Assembly: GCF_025994435.1 (NCBI RefSeq)
Contig: NZ_BAQK01000109.1
Location: forward strand, 1-64,000
Direction: 5' to 3'
Source of the DNA: Gluconacetobacter johannae
GTDB lineage: Bacteria; Pseudomonadota; Alphaproteobacteria; Acetobacterales; Acetobacteraceae
DNA: 64,000 nucleotides
Shown here: piece after piece, positions 42,471 through 51,844 of the stretch
Layout of the letters: the number at the start of each line of letters is the position of its first letter
Position numbering within the stretch: the stretch's first letter is position 1
The notes under the pieces: generated by a model
What the model saw: the letters and a program-made list of their open reading frames with translations, nothing else
What the model was told of the DNA's origin: nothing
Databases searched by the model: none
Made by a program: the position numbers and the translations under genes

Positions 42471-43382
42471 CTACTCCGCCGCGCGCAGCAGGGCGGCGCG
42501 GGCCTCGGCCTCGGCGGCCAGGCCGGACAGCAGGGCGTGGCGTTGCGCCGACAGCCAGTCCAGCCAGTCGGCCATCCCCTCGCCGGTGCGGGTCGAAACC
42601 CGCAGCACCCGCGCCGTGGGGGCGACGCGCGTCACATTGGCCTCCAGCGTGGCCATATCCACCTCCAGATGAGGCAGCAGGTCGGTCTTGGTCAGCAGGA
42701 CCAGGTCGGCATTCTGGAAGATGTCCGGATATTTAAGGGGTTTGTCCTCGCCCTCGGTCACCGACAGCAGGGTCACGCGGCAATGCTCGCCCAGGTCGAA
42801 CGCGGCGGGGCACACCAGATTGCCGACATTTTCGACGAACAGCACGCCGCCGGGCGCAAGATGCAGATGCTCCATCGCATGGCCGACCATATGCGCGTCC
42901 AGATGGCAGCCCTTGCCGGTATTGACCTGCACGGCGGGCACGCCGGTGGCGCGGATGCGTTCGGCGTCGTTGCTGGTCTGCTGGTCGCCCTCGATCACGG
43001 CGGCGGGCATGGCGCCGTCGATGCGGCGCAGCGTGTCCACCAGCAGCGTGGTCTTGCCCGCGCCCGGCCCGGCCAGCAGATTCAGCGCCAGCACGCCGTC
43101 ACGCGCCAGGCGGGCGCGGTTGGCGGCGGCGAACCCGTCGTTCTTGGACAGGATGCTGCGTTCGATCTCGACCATGCGGGCCTGCGACAGGCCGGGCGCA
43201 TGCGCGCGCGCCGGGCCGGCCCCGTAGTCCAGCAGGCCGTCGGCGTGCCCGTGGGCATGGTCATGGCCGTGTCCGTGGTCATGCCCATGATCGTGTGCAT
43301 GACCGTGGTCGTGACCGTGGCCGTGGCCGTCCGCCGCGTCGATCGTGGCCCCGTCGCCGGCGCATCCGCATGTCGTGCACAT
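42471..43382 (-). CDS. hypB: Hydrogenase nickel-insertion GTPase HypB
   Basis: The 303-residue protein starts MCTTCGC with an N-terminal high-affinity nickel motif, then a His/Asp-rich stretch (about 20 His in residues ~18-48) that stores nickel. The GTPase domain has Walker A LAGPGAGKTT, ENVGNLVCPA with the metal-site Cys, and LLTKTDLL. It delivers nickel to the hydrogenase large subunit with HypA after Fe(CN)2CO insertion. Its ATG overlaps the hypA stop codon region by one base. Confidence 0.95.
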   Translation of the reverse strand: MCTTCGCAGDGATIDAADGHGHGHDHGHAHDHGHDHGHGHDHAHGHADGLLDYGAGPARAHAPGLSQARMVEIERSILSKNDGFAAANRARLARDGVLALNLLAGPGAGKTTLLVDTLRRIDGAMPAAVIEGDQQTSNDAERIRATGVPAVQVNTGKGCHLDAHMVGHAMEHLHLAPGGVLFVENVGNLVCPAAFDLGEHCRVTLLSVTEGEDKPLKYPDIFQNADLVLLTKTDLLPHLEVDMATLEANVTRVAPTARVLRVSTRTGEGMADWLDWLSAQRHALLSGLAAEAEARAALLRAAE

Positions 43383-43723
43383 CAGACTACCTCCATATCC
43401 CTGATCCTGATTTCCATCCCGCCCGAGGGCTGAAGCCGCACGCCGCCGCAGCGGGGGCACGGGTCCAGCCGGTTGTCCAGGCTGACGGTCTCGCAACAGT
43501 CGAAACACCACGCCGTGCCCGGAACCTCCAGGATCTCCAGTTCCGCGCCCTCGGCCACGGTGCCGCGTGTGACCGCGTCGAAGCCGAAGCGCATGGCCGA
43601 CAGTTCCACCCCGGCAAAGCGCCCGACCTCCAGCCGGATCCGCCGCACGCGGGTGAACTGCTCCCGCCGGGCGGAGTCCTCGATCACATCGACCAGGCTT
43701 TCACATAGCGACATCTCGTGCAT
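43382..43723 (-). CDS. hypA: Hydrogenase nickel metallochaperone HypA
   Basis: A 113-residue protein with N-terminal MHEMSLCESL (His2 is the nickel ligand) and a zinc site of two CxxC motifs (CFDCCETV and CPRC). It passes nickel with HypB to the large subunit. It is 5 bp downstream of hupK and abuts hypB. Confidence 0.95.
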   Translation of the reverse strand: MHEMSLCESLVDVIEDSARREQFTRVRRIRLEVGRFAGVELSAMRFGFDAVTRGTVAEGAELEILEVPGTAWCFDCCETVSLDNRLDPCPRCGGVRLQPSGGMEIRIRDMEVV

Positions 43724-43728
43724 CCGGC

Positions 43729-44706
43729 CTAGTCCTCCGCCACCGTTACGGGGATACAGGGATTGACGCCGGACAGCATCATGCCCGTCAGCACCGGCCG
43801 CCGCCGGTCCACCGGCAGGGTGGCCGCGATCCGTTCCATCAGCCCGCCCGGCGCGGCATGCCAGACGGTGGGCGACAGGACGGTGTACGCCACCACCCGC
43901 CCGTCGCGCACCACCGCGCGATGCGCCAGGATGCCCCGCGCCGCCCGCGCGATGCCGACCCCCGGCGCGCAGGAGGCGGCCAGCCGGCGCGACCGGGCGA
44001 ACAGCTCGGCCCCCGACGCGCCCAGGCAGGCCAGCAGGTCCAGCACGCGCGCCAGCATCCGCGCGAACAGCGACACCCCCTCGTGCGCGACCAGCGCGCG
44101 CAGGGCGGGACGGTCCAGATGGTCGGCCAGGATGCCCGCGTCCCGCGCCGCCTCGGTGCGGCTGTCCAGGGCCGCCGCGATATCGGGGGCCGCCAGCGGG
44201 GGCAGGGCGGCGCGGCCCCAGGCGGCGGGCGTGTCGCGCAACTGGGCCAGGACGCGCGGCAGGACGGGGGCCGTGGCGTCGCGCCCCAGTTCCAGCCAGT
44301 CGCGCAGGCCGGCGGCATCCAGCGCGCCGATCGCGGCGTCGGTGCCGGTCAGGTCGCGATGCAGCGTCGCCGGGTCGTCCTGTCGGGCGACCAGCCGCGA
44401 CAGCAGCGCCCGCGCCGGCGGCAGGCCCAGCCGGGCCGGCCAGTCCAGCAGCAGGGCGATGGCGTGATCGCGCAGGATTTCCCCGCGCATCGCACCCTCG
44501 GCGGCCTCGTCGTGTGGCAGGCCCATCGCCCCGGCCGCCGCCACGCCATGCGCGGCGCCGCACAGGCTGAACAGGCCGGACACGCGGGCCAGGGCGTCGG
44601 CGGGCGACAGGCCGAGGCAGACCCGGCCGGCATCCACCGGCGCCTGCACCGCCATCCGCCAGGGCCGGCCCCCGGCGCCGCCCGAAAGGGTGAGGTGGCC
44701 GATCAT
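43729..44706 (-). CDS. hupK: Hydrogenase accessory protein HupK
   Basis: A 325-residue HupK/HoxV-type protein, a distant relative of the large subunit thought to act as a scaffold for cofactor assembly. It has LSLCGAAH-like FSLCGAAHG near the N-terminus and GVNPCIPV near the C-terminus, shadows of the two Cys motifs of the large subunit, with one cysteine in each. ATG 44706 overlaps the hupIJ stop (ATGA). Found mainly in clusters encoding enzymes that work in air. Confidence 0.88.
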   Translation of the reverse strand: MIGHLTLSGGAGGRPWRMAVQAPVDAGRVCLGLSPADALARVSGLFSLCGAAHGVAAAGAMGLPHDEAAEGAMRGEILRDHAIALLLDWPARLGLPPARALLSRLVARQDDPATLHRDLTGTDAAIGALDAAGLRDWLELGRDATAPVLPRVLAQLRDTPAAWGRAALPPLAAPDIAAALDSRTEAARDAGILADHLDRPALRALVAHEGVSLFARMLARVLDLLACLGASGAELFARSRRLAASCAPGVGIARAARGILAHRAVVRDGRVVAYTVLSPTVWHAAPGGLMERIAATLPVDRRRPVLTGMMLSGVNPCIPVTVAED

Positions 44707-45509
44707 GCGCCCGGCTGCGACGCCCCCTGCGGTGCGCCGAACAGCAGCCCGCGCCGCCCCATTGCGGCCGGGGGCGCAGGGGGCGGCGGGGCCACGTACT
44801 CGGGGTGCAGCGTCGGGTCCAGCAGGCCGCGCAGCGTGGCCTCGGCCGTGTCCGTGGCCTGCAGCATCGTGGAAAATTCGAACATCGGCGAAAACAGCGC
44901 GCACGCCTTGTACGGCGGCAACTCCGCCCCCTGCGCCGTGCGATTGACGGCGGTGAATTCGTAGGTGCCCGACGGGAAGGCGATCAGCTCCTTGGCGCCC
45001 GAGGCCAGCGCCGACCAGTCATCGTCCGCGCCGGGCGCCAGGATCAGGTTCATGAACCACGGCGTGACCAGCACGCCCAGCAGATGCCCGTCGTAGGCGC
45101 GAAACCCCACGGCCTTGACGCCCAGGGCCTCGTTCAGCAGGGGGATGCCCCGCATCTTCCCGACATGGATTTCGCGAAACGCTTCCTCCAGCCGGGCCGC
45201 CAGCAGCGCGGCGGGGGTCCGTTCGGCCTCGGGGCGCGGGGCGGCCGGGGCAGGGGCGGGCTGGACCGGGCCGGAGGCGACCGCGCCGTGGACGACCATG
45301 AACTGGTCGCGCGCGCCGTCGCAGGTGGGGCAGCGCCAGTGTTCCGGCAGGGCGGCGAACGGCGTGCCCGGCGGCACCTGCCAGGTGTCGCAGCCCTGCG
45401 CCGGGTCGTAGACCGACCAGCAGATCTTGCATTCCATCACCGCGTCGGGCGTCAGCCGCGTGGCGTCGCCCAGGTACGAGCCTTCGAAGCCGTGGAACGT
45501 GCCGCTCAT
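44703..45509 (-). CDS. hupJ: Rubredoxin-HupJ (HybE-type chaperone) fusion
   Basis: The 268-residue protein joins two usually separate gene products. Residues ~20-85 form a rubredoxin (MECKICWSVYDP and WRCPTCDG, the two CxxC pairs of an Fe(Cys)4 site), equivalent to HupI/HoxR. After a Pro/Ala linker, residues ~110-245 match HupJ/HybE (RGIPLLNEALGVKAVGF, LLGVLVTPWFMNL, FPSGTYEF), which binds the small-subunit Tat precursor. HoxR-type rubredoxins support assembly of the small-subunit cluster in air. It overlaps hupH and hupK by 4 bp each. Confidence 0.9.
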   Translation of the reverse strand: MSGTFHGFEGSYLGDATRLTPDAVMECKICWSVYDPAQGCDTWQVPPGTPFAALPEHWRCPTCDGARDQFMVVHGAVASGPVQPAPAPAAPRPEAERTPAALLAARLEEAFREIHVGKMRGIPLLNEALGVKAVGFRAYDGHLLGVLVTPWFMNLILAPGADDDWSALASGAKELIAFPSGTYEFTAVNRTAQGAELPPYKACALFSPMFEFSTMLQATDTAEATLRGLLDPTLHPEYVAPPPPAPPAAMGRRGLLFGAPQGASQPGA

Positions 45510-46378
45510 GCGTCGGGTCCGGCCAGGGCCGCGCAGATCTCGGCCAGGCGGGTGGCGGAATCGGCGATGTCCTCGCGGGCGGCGCAGGCGATTTCGGGCA
45601 CCTCGGCCACTTCGATGGTGTCGAGGATCAGCGTGTCCATCGAATTGAAATAGCGCACGCGCCAGACATGCGGCGTGGCCGTCGCCTCGATCCGGCAATT
45701 GCCGTAGCCGCGCGACAGGATGGTGACGCCGCCCCGGCCCAGCACGCGGGCGATCAGCTCCAGATCCTCGGGCGTGTGGGGCAGCAGGCTGAGGTTGACG
45801 ACATGCGCGGCGCGACCGGGGTGCCAGGCCGCGCTGCGGTCCAGAAGCTCGGTCAGGATAGCGGGCGCGTTCACCACGCCCTCGGTCGCCAGCGCGGCGA
45901 GGTCGGGCGCTGCCGCCGGCCGGGCGGGAAAGGCCCGCGCCAGCACGGCGCGGGGAAAGGCGCCGATTTCCATCTGCTCGCGCGCCGGCTGGGTGGGGTC
46001 GGGCGACAGGGCGCGCAGGGTCCAGACGCCCGCGAACACCGTTTCCTGCACCTCGATCCGCCCGGCGGCGTCTTCCAGCAGTACCGACACCTCGCCCTCG
46101 CCCAGCGCGTCGTCCGCCACCGCGCGGGTGGCCGCGTCCAGCCCGTCGCGCTTCAGCAGCATCGACAGGCCCGGCACCCACTGGCTCGCCATGTCGCGCA
46201 GCCCCGTCAGGAAGGCCAGGGCCGGGCGCACCTGCGCGGGGTCGTCGATTTCGGGCAGGTGGGCGGCATAGACGCTGACCCCGGACGGCATGGCCAGATA
46301 TTGCAGCCCGTCCTCGCCCTCCGGCGGGGTGGAGCCGGGGCCGAAGCCGATGGGGGGGAAGGCGAAGGACGCGCTCAT
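45506..46378 (-). CDS. hupH: Hydrogenase expression/formation protein HupH
   Basis: A 290-residue HupH/HoxQ/HyaF-family protein. It starts with a short FPPIGFGPGS segment; the core includes LLPHTPEDLELI, LGRGGVTILSRGYGNCRI and FNSMDTLILDTIE. The family is needed for small-subunit maturation before Tat export, by protein contact rather than catalysis as far as known. It overlaps hupG (upstream) and hupIJ (downstream) by 4 bp, indicating coupled translation. Confidence 0.92.
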   Translation of the reverse strand: MSASFAFPPIGFGPGSTPPEGEDGLQYLAMPSGVSVYAAHLPEIDDPAQVRPALAFLTGLRDMASQWVPGLSMLLKRDGLDAATRAVADDALGEGEVSVLLEDAAGRIEVQETVFAGVWTLRALSPDPTQPAREQMEIGAFPRAVLARAFPARPAAAPDLAALATEGVVNAPAILTELLDRSAAWHPGRAAHVVNLSLLPHTPEDLELIARVLGRGGVTILSRGYGNCRIEATATPHVWRVRYFNSMDTLILDTIEVAEVPEIACAAREDIADSATRLAEICAALAGPDA

Positions 46379-46791
46379 GCCGGTTGATCCGTCAGCGTGG
46401 GGTGGGCAAAGGGGGCCAGCAGCGCACTCAGGCGGCGGCCGTATTCGTCCCAGTCGCGCATGCGCGAAATGGCGCCCGCCGGCCGGCCGTCATGCAGCAG
46501 CACCAGCGCCGGCAGGGACAGGTCGTCGATTTCGGCCAGCAGGGCGGATTCCAGCGCCGCGTCCGCCACCGCGCCCGCCGGCGCCGCGCCGGGCGGCACC
46601 AGCCCGGCGCAGGCCCGCAGCAGGTCGGGCAGCACGGCGGCGATATCGGGCGTTTCCAGATGCGGCCGCGCGTGGCTGGGCAGGAACAGCAGCACCAGCC
46701 CGCGCGGCGCGTCCGCCGCATCGTGCAGCAGCGCCATGCCGTGGCGGGTCATCAGCCCCGCCACCAGGGGCGAGTCATGTAGAACGGACAT
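46375..46791 (-). CDS. hupG: Thioredoxin-like hydrogenase chaperone HupG
   Basis: A 138-residue protein of the HupG/HoxO/HyaE family, with a thioredoxin fold that lacks the CxxC catalytic pair. Recognisable parts are LVLLFLPSHARPH and LPALVLLHDGRPAGAISRMRDW. It binds the Tat signal of the small-subunit precursor and holds it until folding and cluster assembly finish. Its ATG touches the hupF stop; the 3' end overlaps hupH. Confidence 0.9.
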   Translation of the reverse strand: MSVLHDSPLVAGLMTRHGMALLHDAADAPRGLVLLFLPSHARPHLETPDIAAVLPDLLRACAGLVPPGAAPAGAVADAALESALLAEIDDLSLPALVLLHDGRPAGAISRMRDWDEYGRRLSALLAPFAHPTLTDQPA

Positions 46792-47153
46792 CAGGCTTCC
46801 TCCAGACCGGCGGCCAGCGCCGCTTCGAGATGCGGGGGCAGGCGCGGCGGCGCGTCGCACAGGTCGGCGAAGCCGCGCGCCACCACGTCCTGCACATGGG
46901 CGGCGTCCCCGCCGGGTGCGGCCAGCGCGGCCAGCGCCGCCAGGGCGGCGCGGATGCTGCGGGCCTCCTCCGCGCCCAGCCGGCTGCGGGCCAGCCCCAT
47001 GAACACCAGCAGCTCGTCGCCGGGCCGGGCGTCGGGCACCAGCGCGATATCCACCTGTTCGCGGCGCGCCGGGACGCCTTCGGGCTGGTCGGCCTCGCAG
47101 TCGGCCATTGCGCCGTGCACCGCGCGCACCGTCATCGGAATGCCCACGCACAT
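46791..47153 (-). CDS. hupF: HypC-like chaperone HupF
   Basis: A 120-residue HypC-family paralogue beginning MCVGIPMTV with Cys2, including DELLVFMGLARSRL and a longer C-terminal helix than HypC. HupF/HoxL works on the large subunit under air, protecting or assembling the active site. The start at 47153 is set by the MCxGIP motif. It is 4 bp after hupD and abuts hupG. Confidence 0.93.
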   Translation of the reverse strand: MCVGIPMTVRAVHGAMADCEADQPEGVPARREQVDIALVPDARPGDELLVFMGLARSRLGAEEARSIRAALAALAALAAPGGDAAHVQDVVARGFADLCDAPPRLPPHLEAALAAGLEEA

Positions 47154-47157
47154 GCGC

Positions 47158-47808
47158 CTACGCCCCCAGCCGCGCCAGCAGGCGTTCGTCGCCATGGCGG
47201 CAGGCCGCCTGTTCGTCCGGGCGGCCGGCCTCGTAGGGCGCGCGGGCCACCGCCGGGGTCATCAGCCCGGCCCCCATCTCGGCCCGGCCCGGCAGGGGCA
47301 GGGGGCGCACCCCGTACTCGCGCGCCAGCAGGTCCAGCACGGCCTGGGCGGCGGGGGCCACGCAGGCGGCGACGCGCTCGGTCAGGCCCCCGCCGTAATC
47401 CTGCATGGTCACCGGCTGCACCCCGATCAGCGAGACCCGGCGCGGCGCGTGGCCCCGCAGGTCCAGCAGGGCCAGCACCTCCTGGAAGCCGGTCTGGTGC
47501 AGGCTCATCTTCCGCGCGCCGATGGTGGCGGGCACGTCGGCGCCGTGCACCTGGTGCAGGGTGGCGGGCGGCAGGCCGAAGTCGATGGCGTCCACGATGA
47601 CCAGCCCGGCCAGGTCTTCGAGATGCGGCAGCAGGTACAGCCCCTGCGTGCCGCCGTCCATCAGCTCGACCGGGGGCGGGAAAGCGTGGCGCGCGGCCAG
47701 ATGTTCCACCACGCGCACCCCGAAGCCCTCGTCCGCCCACAGGATGTTGCCGATGCCCAGCACCAGCACCCTGCCGCCCGTCTGTTCCGCTGCGCGATCG
47801 GCCGTCAT
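47158..47808 (-). CDS. hupD: Hydrogenase maturation endopeptidase HupD
   Basis: A 216-residue protease of the HybD/HyaD family that removes the C-terminal extension of HupL after nickel insertion. VLGIGNILWADEGFGV carries the metal-sensing Glu/Asp; DAIDFGLPP and the QxxxH-like MSLHQTGFQEVL block follow. The C-terminus is longer than in E. coli. The start at 47808 is the best supported, though in-frame codons lie upstream. It follows hupC across a 209-bp gap holding a terminator-like hairpin. Confidence 0.92.
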   Translation of the reverse strand: MTADRAAEQTGGRVLVLGIGNILWADEGFGVRVVEHLAARHAFPPPVELMDGGTQGLYLLPHLEDLAGLVIVDAIDFGLPPATLHQVHGADVPATIGARKMSLHQTGFQEVLALLDLRGHAPRRVSLIGVQPVTMQDYGGGLTERVAACVAPAAQAVLDLLAREYGVRPLPLPGRAEMGAGLMTPAVARAPYEAGRPDEQAACRHGDERLLARLGA

Positions 47809-47936
47809 CCGCCTGTCCTGCCTTCGTTCCTGCTGCCGGCGCGTCATTGTGCAGCGCGGCAAATCCTTACGAAAATTAACCGAAGCAGATTCCGTGCCAA
47901 CTTCCGGTCTGGTCATGCGATGACCGTTTTCAAAGC

Positions 47937-47974
47937 AAAACCCGCCATCACGGAACCGTGATGACGGGTTTTTT
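47937..47974. terminator. Bidirectional terminator-like hairpin between hupC and hupD
   Basis: CCCGCCATCACGG (47941-47953) pairs with CCGTGATGACGGG (47956-47968) with one mismatch and a two-base loop. It is flanked by AAAA on the left and TTTTTT on the right. On the minus (hup) strand the stem is followed by TTTTGCTTT, on the plus strand by six T. Read on the hup strand it would attenuate transcription from hupSLC into hupD. Confidence 0.75.
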
Positions 47975-48017
47975 GGAAGGCTGGCTTCCAGTTCGGGCCG
48001 AACTGGATAGATGTCGA

Positions 48018-48779
48018 TCAGTCGGGGCGGTCGTCGCGGAAGGTGCGATAGCCGTTGGTCATCGCCGAGATCAGCGACTGGCGGGACATGATGTCCTCGC
48101 GCGAGACCGTATAGACATGGATCATCACGAACAGGATGATGACCCACATGCCCCAGTGATGCAGGAAGTGCGTCGAGAGGTTGCCCCCCAGCCAGGGCAT
48201 GACCCAGCCGAACACATGGCCTTCCCAACTGTCGATGCCGGTGCCGTCGGAATAGAGCGCGAAGCCCGTCACGATCATGAACAGGCCCGTCAGCGTGAAG
48301 CAGAAGAACAGCGCCGTGCGGGCCAGCGCGTTGTGGCCCACCACGGTCTTCACATGCTTCTTGAGGAAGGCGTAGACCAGCACCTCGTCCAGAAGCTCCT
48401 TCCAGTACGCGGGCTTCCAGAAGGGGATGAAGAACAGTTCGCGCGCATAGACATTGCCCAGGAAGGCCCAGGCCACCCGGCCCGCGAACCCCACGGCGAA
48501 GATCCACGCCGCGGCGAAATGCAGGTAGCGGATCCAGCCCATCTGGAAATGGCTGCTGGCCTCGCCCGACAGGCTGGGGGGCGGCGAGCCGATCAGATAG
48601 CCGGTCGCGGCCAGCACCACGATCGAGGCCGCCGTCATCCAGTGCCACAGCCGCACCGGGGCCTCGTAGACATAGACCGTGGTCAGCCGGCGCGCCCGCA
48701 GCGGACGGGCCTTCAGCCCGTCCAGGTTGGTGCCCTTCAGGTCGTCATCCGTCAGGATGGCGGAATCCGGTGCGCTCAT
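48018..48779 (-). CDS. hupC: Hydrogenase b-type cytochrome subunit HupC
   Basis: A 253-residue membrane cytochrome b with four hydrophobic helices. Likely haem ligands are in RLWHWMTAAS, the IRYLHFAAAW helix and the FLHHWGMWVI / MIHVYTV helix. It anchors HupSL on the periplasmic face of the inner membrane and passes electrons from H2 to quinone. It is 12 bp downstream of hupL. Confidence 0.94.
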   Translation of the reverse strand: MSAPDSAILTDDDLKGTNLDGLKARPLRARRLTTVYVYEAPVRLWHWMTAASIVVLAATGYLIGSPPPSLSGEASSHFQMGWIRYLHFAAAWIFAVGFAGRVAWAFLGNVYARELFFIPFWKPAYWKELLDEVLVYAFLKKHVKTVVGHNALARTALFFCFTLTGLFMIVTGFALYSDGTGIDSWEGHVFGWVMPWLGGNLSTHFLHHWGMWVIILFVMIHVYTVSREDIMSRQSLISAMTNGYRTFRDDRPD

Positions 48780-48791
48780 GGTCCTGCCCCC

Positions 48792-50605
<1,814 letters not shown>

Positions 50606-50609
<4 letters not shown>

Positions 50610-51685
50610 TGGGCGTCATCCCCCTTGTAGCGGGCGCGGGTGAGCGCGCTGATGGCGGCATGCGCCGCAAGTCCGGCGCCCACGGCGCCCCCGGCGGCAA
50701 GGCCGACCTTGTCCGCGCTGGCCTCGATGCCGAAGCCGCTGACATCCTGCAGCCGCGCGTACCACGACCCCTTGTCCCAGAACCCGTCCTCGGAACAGCC
50801 GATGCAGCCGTGGCCCGACTGGATGGGGAAGGACACGCCGTCGTTCCAGCGCACGGTGGAGCACGCGTTATAGGTGGTCGGCCCCTTGCACCCGACCTTG
50901 TAGAGGCAGTAGCCCTTGCGCGCGCCCTCGTCGTCGAACGCCTCGACGTACTGGCCGGCGTCGAAATGCGGGCGGCGGTAGCATTTGTCATGGATGCGCT
51001 GCGAGTAGAACATCTTCGGCCGGCCCTGGCGGTCGAGTTCGGGCAGGCGGTCGAAGGTCTGCATGTAGGTGATGACGCCGGTCATGACCTCGGCGATGGG
51101 CGGGCAGCCCGGCACCTTGATGATCGGCTTGTCGAGAATGACCTTGTGCACCGGGGTGGCCTGCGTGGGGTTGGGCCGCGCGGCCTGCACGCAGCCGTAC
51201 GACGCGCACGACCCCCACGAGATGATCGCCTTGGCGCCCGAGGCCACGCGCCTGAGCTGCTCGACGAAGGGCTTGCCGCCGATGATGCAGTACATCCCGT
51301 CCTCGTTGAGCGGCGGATTGCCCTCGACGGCCAGGATGTAGTTGCCGTGGTATTTCTCCATCACCTCGTCGAGGATGGCTTCGGCCTGGTGGCCGGCCGA
51401 CGCCATCAGCGTGTCGTCGTAATCCAGCGAGATCATGGACAGGATGACGTCCTTGACCAGCGGATGCGCGGCGCGGATGAAACTTTCCGAGCAGCAGGTG
51501 CATTCCAGCCCGTGCAGCCACAGCACCGGCGTGCGCGGCTTGGTTTCCATGGCGTGGGCGATCTGCGGCACGAATTCCGGCCCCAGCCCCAGCGCCGCCG
51601 CCGTCAGCGAACAATATTTGACGAACGAGCGGCGCGTTATCCCCTGCCGCCGCATCACGTCATAGAAGGTTTCGAGAACAGCCAT
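50606..51685 (-). CDS. hupS: Uptake [NiFe]-hydrogenase small subunit HupS
   Basis: A 359-residue iron-sulfur subunit with a long twin-arginine signal (TRRSFVK at residues 17-23). The proximal cluster region reads ECTCCSES (Cys62, 64, 65), and a second extra Cys appears in SYGCVQ. These two supernumerary cysteines mark the 4Fe-3S proximal cluster of O2-tolerant (membrane-bound, group 1d) enzymes such as E. coli Hyd-1. A C-terminal hydrophobic helix anchors it. It is first gene of hupSLC behind a sigma-54-type promoter. Confidence 0.96.
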
Positions 51686-51744
51686 CAGCGCAGAGTTCCT
51701 CCCTCGGCTGCGGATCGCCCCGGACCCGCCTCATGCCTGGAAGG

Positions 51745-51762
51745 AAGCAGAAAGCGTACCAA
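51745..51762 (-). promoter_or_regulatory. Sigma-54 (-24/-12) promoter of hupSLC
   Basis: On the minus strand TTGGTACGCTTTCTGCTT has the invariant GG (51760-51759) and GC (51748-51747) exactly 10 bases apart, matching TGGCACG-N4-TTGCW at most positions. It ends about 60 bp before the hupS ATG. RpoN and the sigma-54 activator HupR are both encoded in the cluster. Confidence 0.75.
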
Positions 51763-51824
51763 CCGCCGGAAGGGCCGCGAACGGCGACCCCCCGGCCGGG
51801 TGGCGGGGCGGAAGTGGAAGCCCG

Positions 51825-51844
51825 CTGATCGGAAAGACGATCAG
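51825..51844. promoter_or_regulatory. Perfect inverted repeat overlapping the hypF stop
   Basis: CTGATCG (51825-51831) and CGATCAG (51838-51844) flank six bases. No T-run follows on the hup strand, so it is a poor terminator. Lying about 70 bp upstream of the -24/-12 promoter, it could be a regulator site or an mRNA 3'-end hairpin for hypF. Confidence 0.4.

Noticed and set aside
42690..43227. Plus-strand frame opposite hypB
   Set aside because: Antisense shadow; the HypB GTPase motifs and the His-rich tract are on the minus strand.
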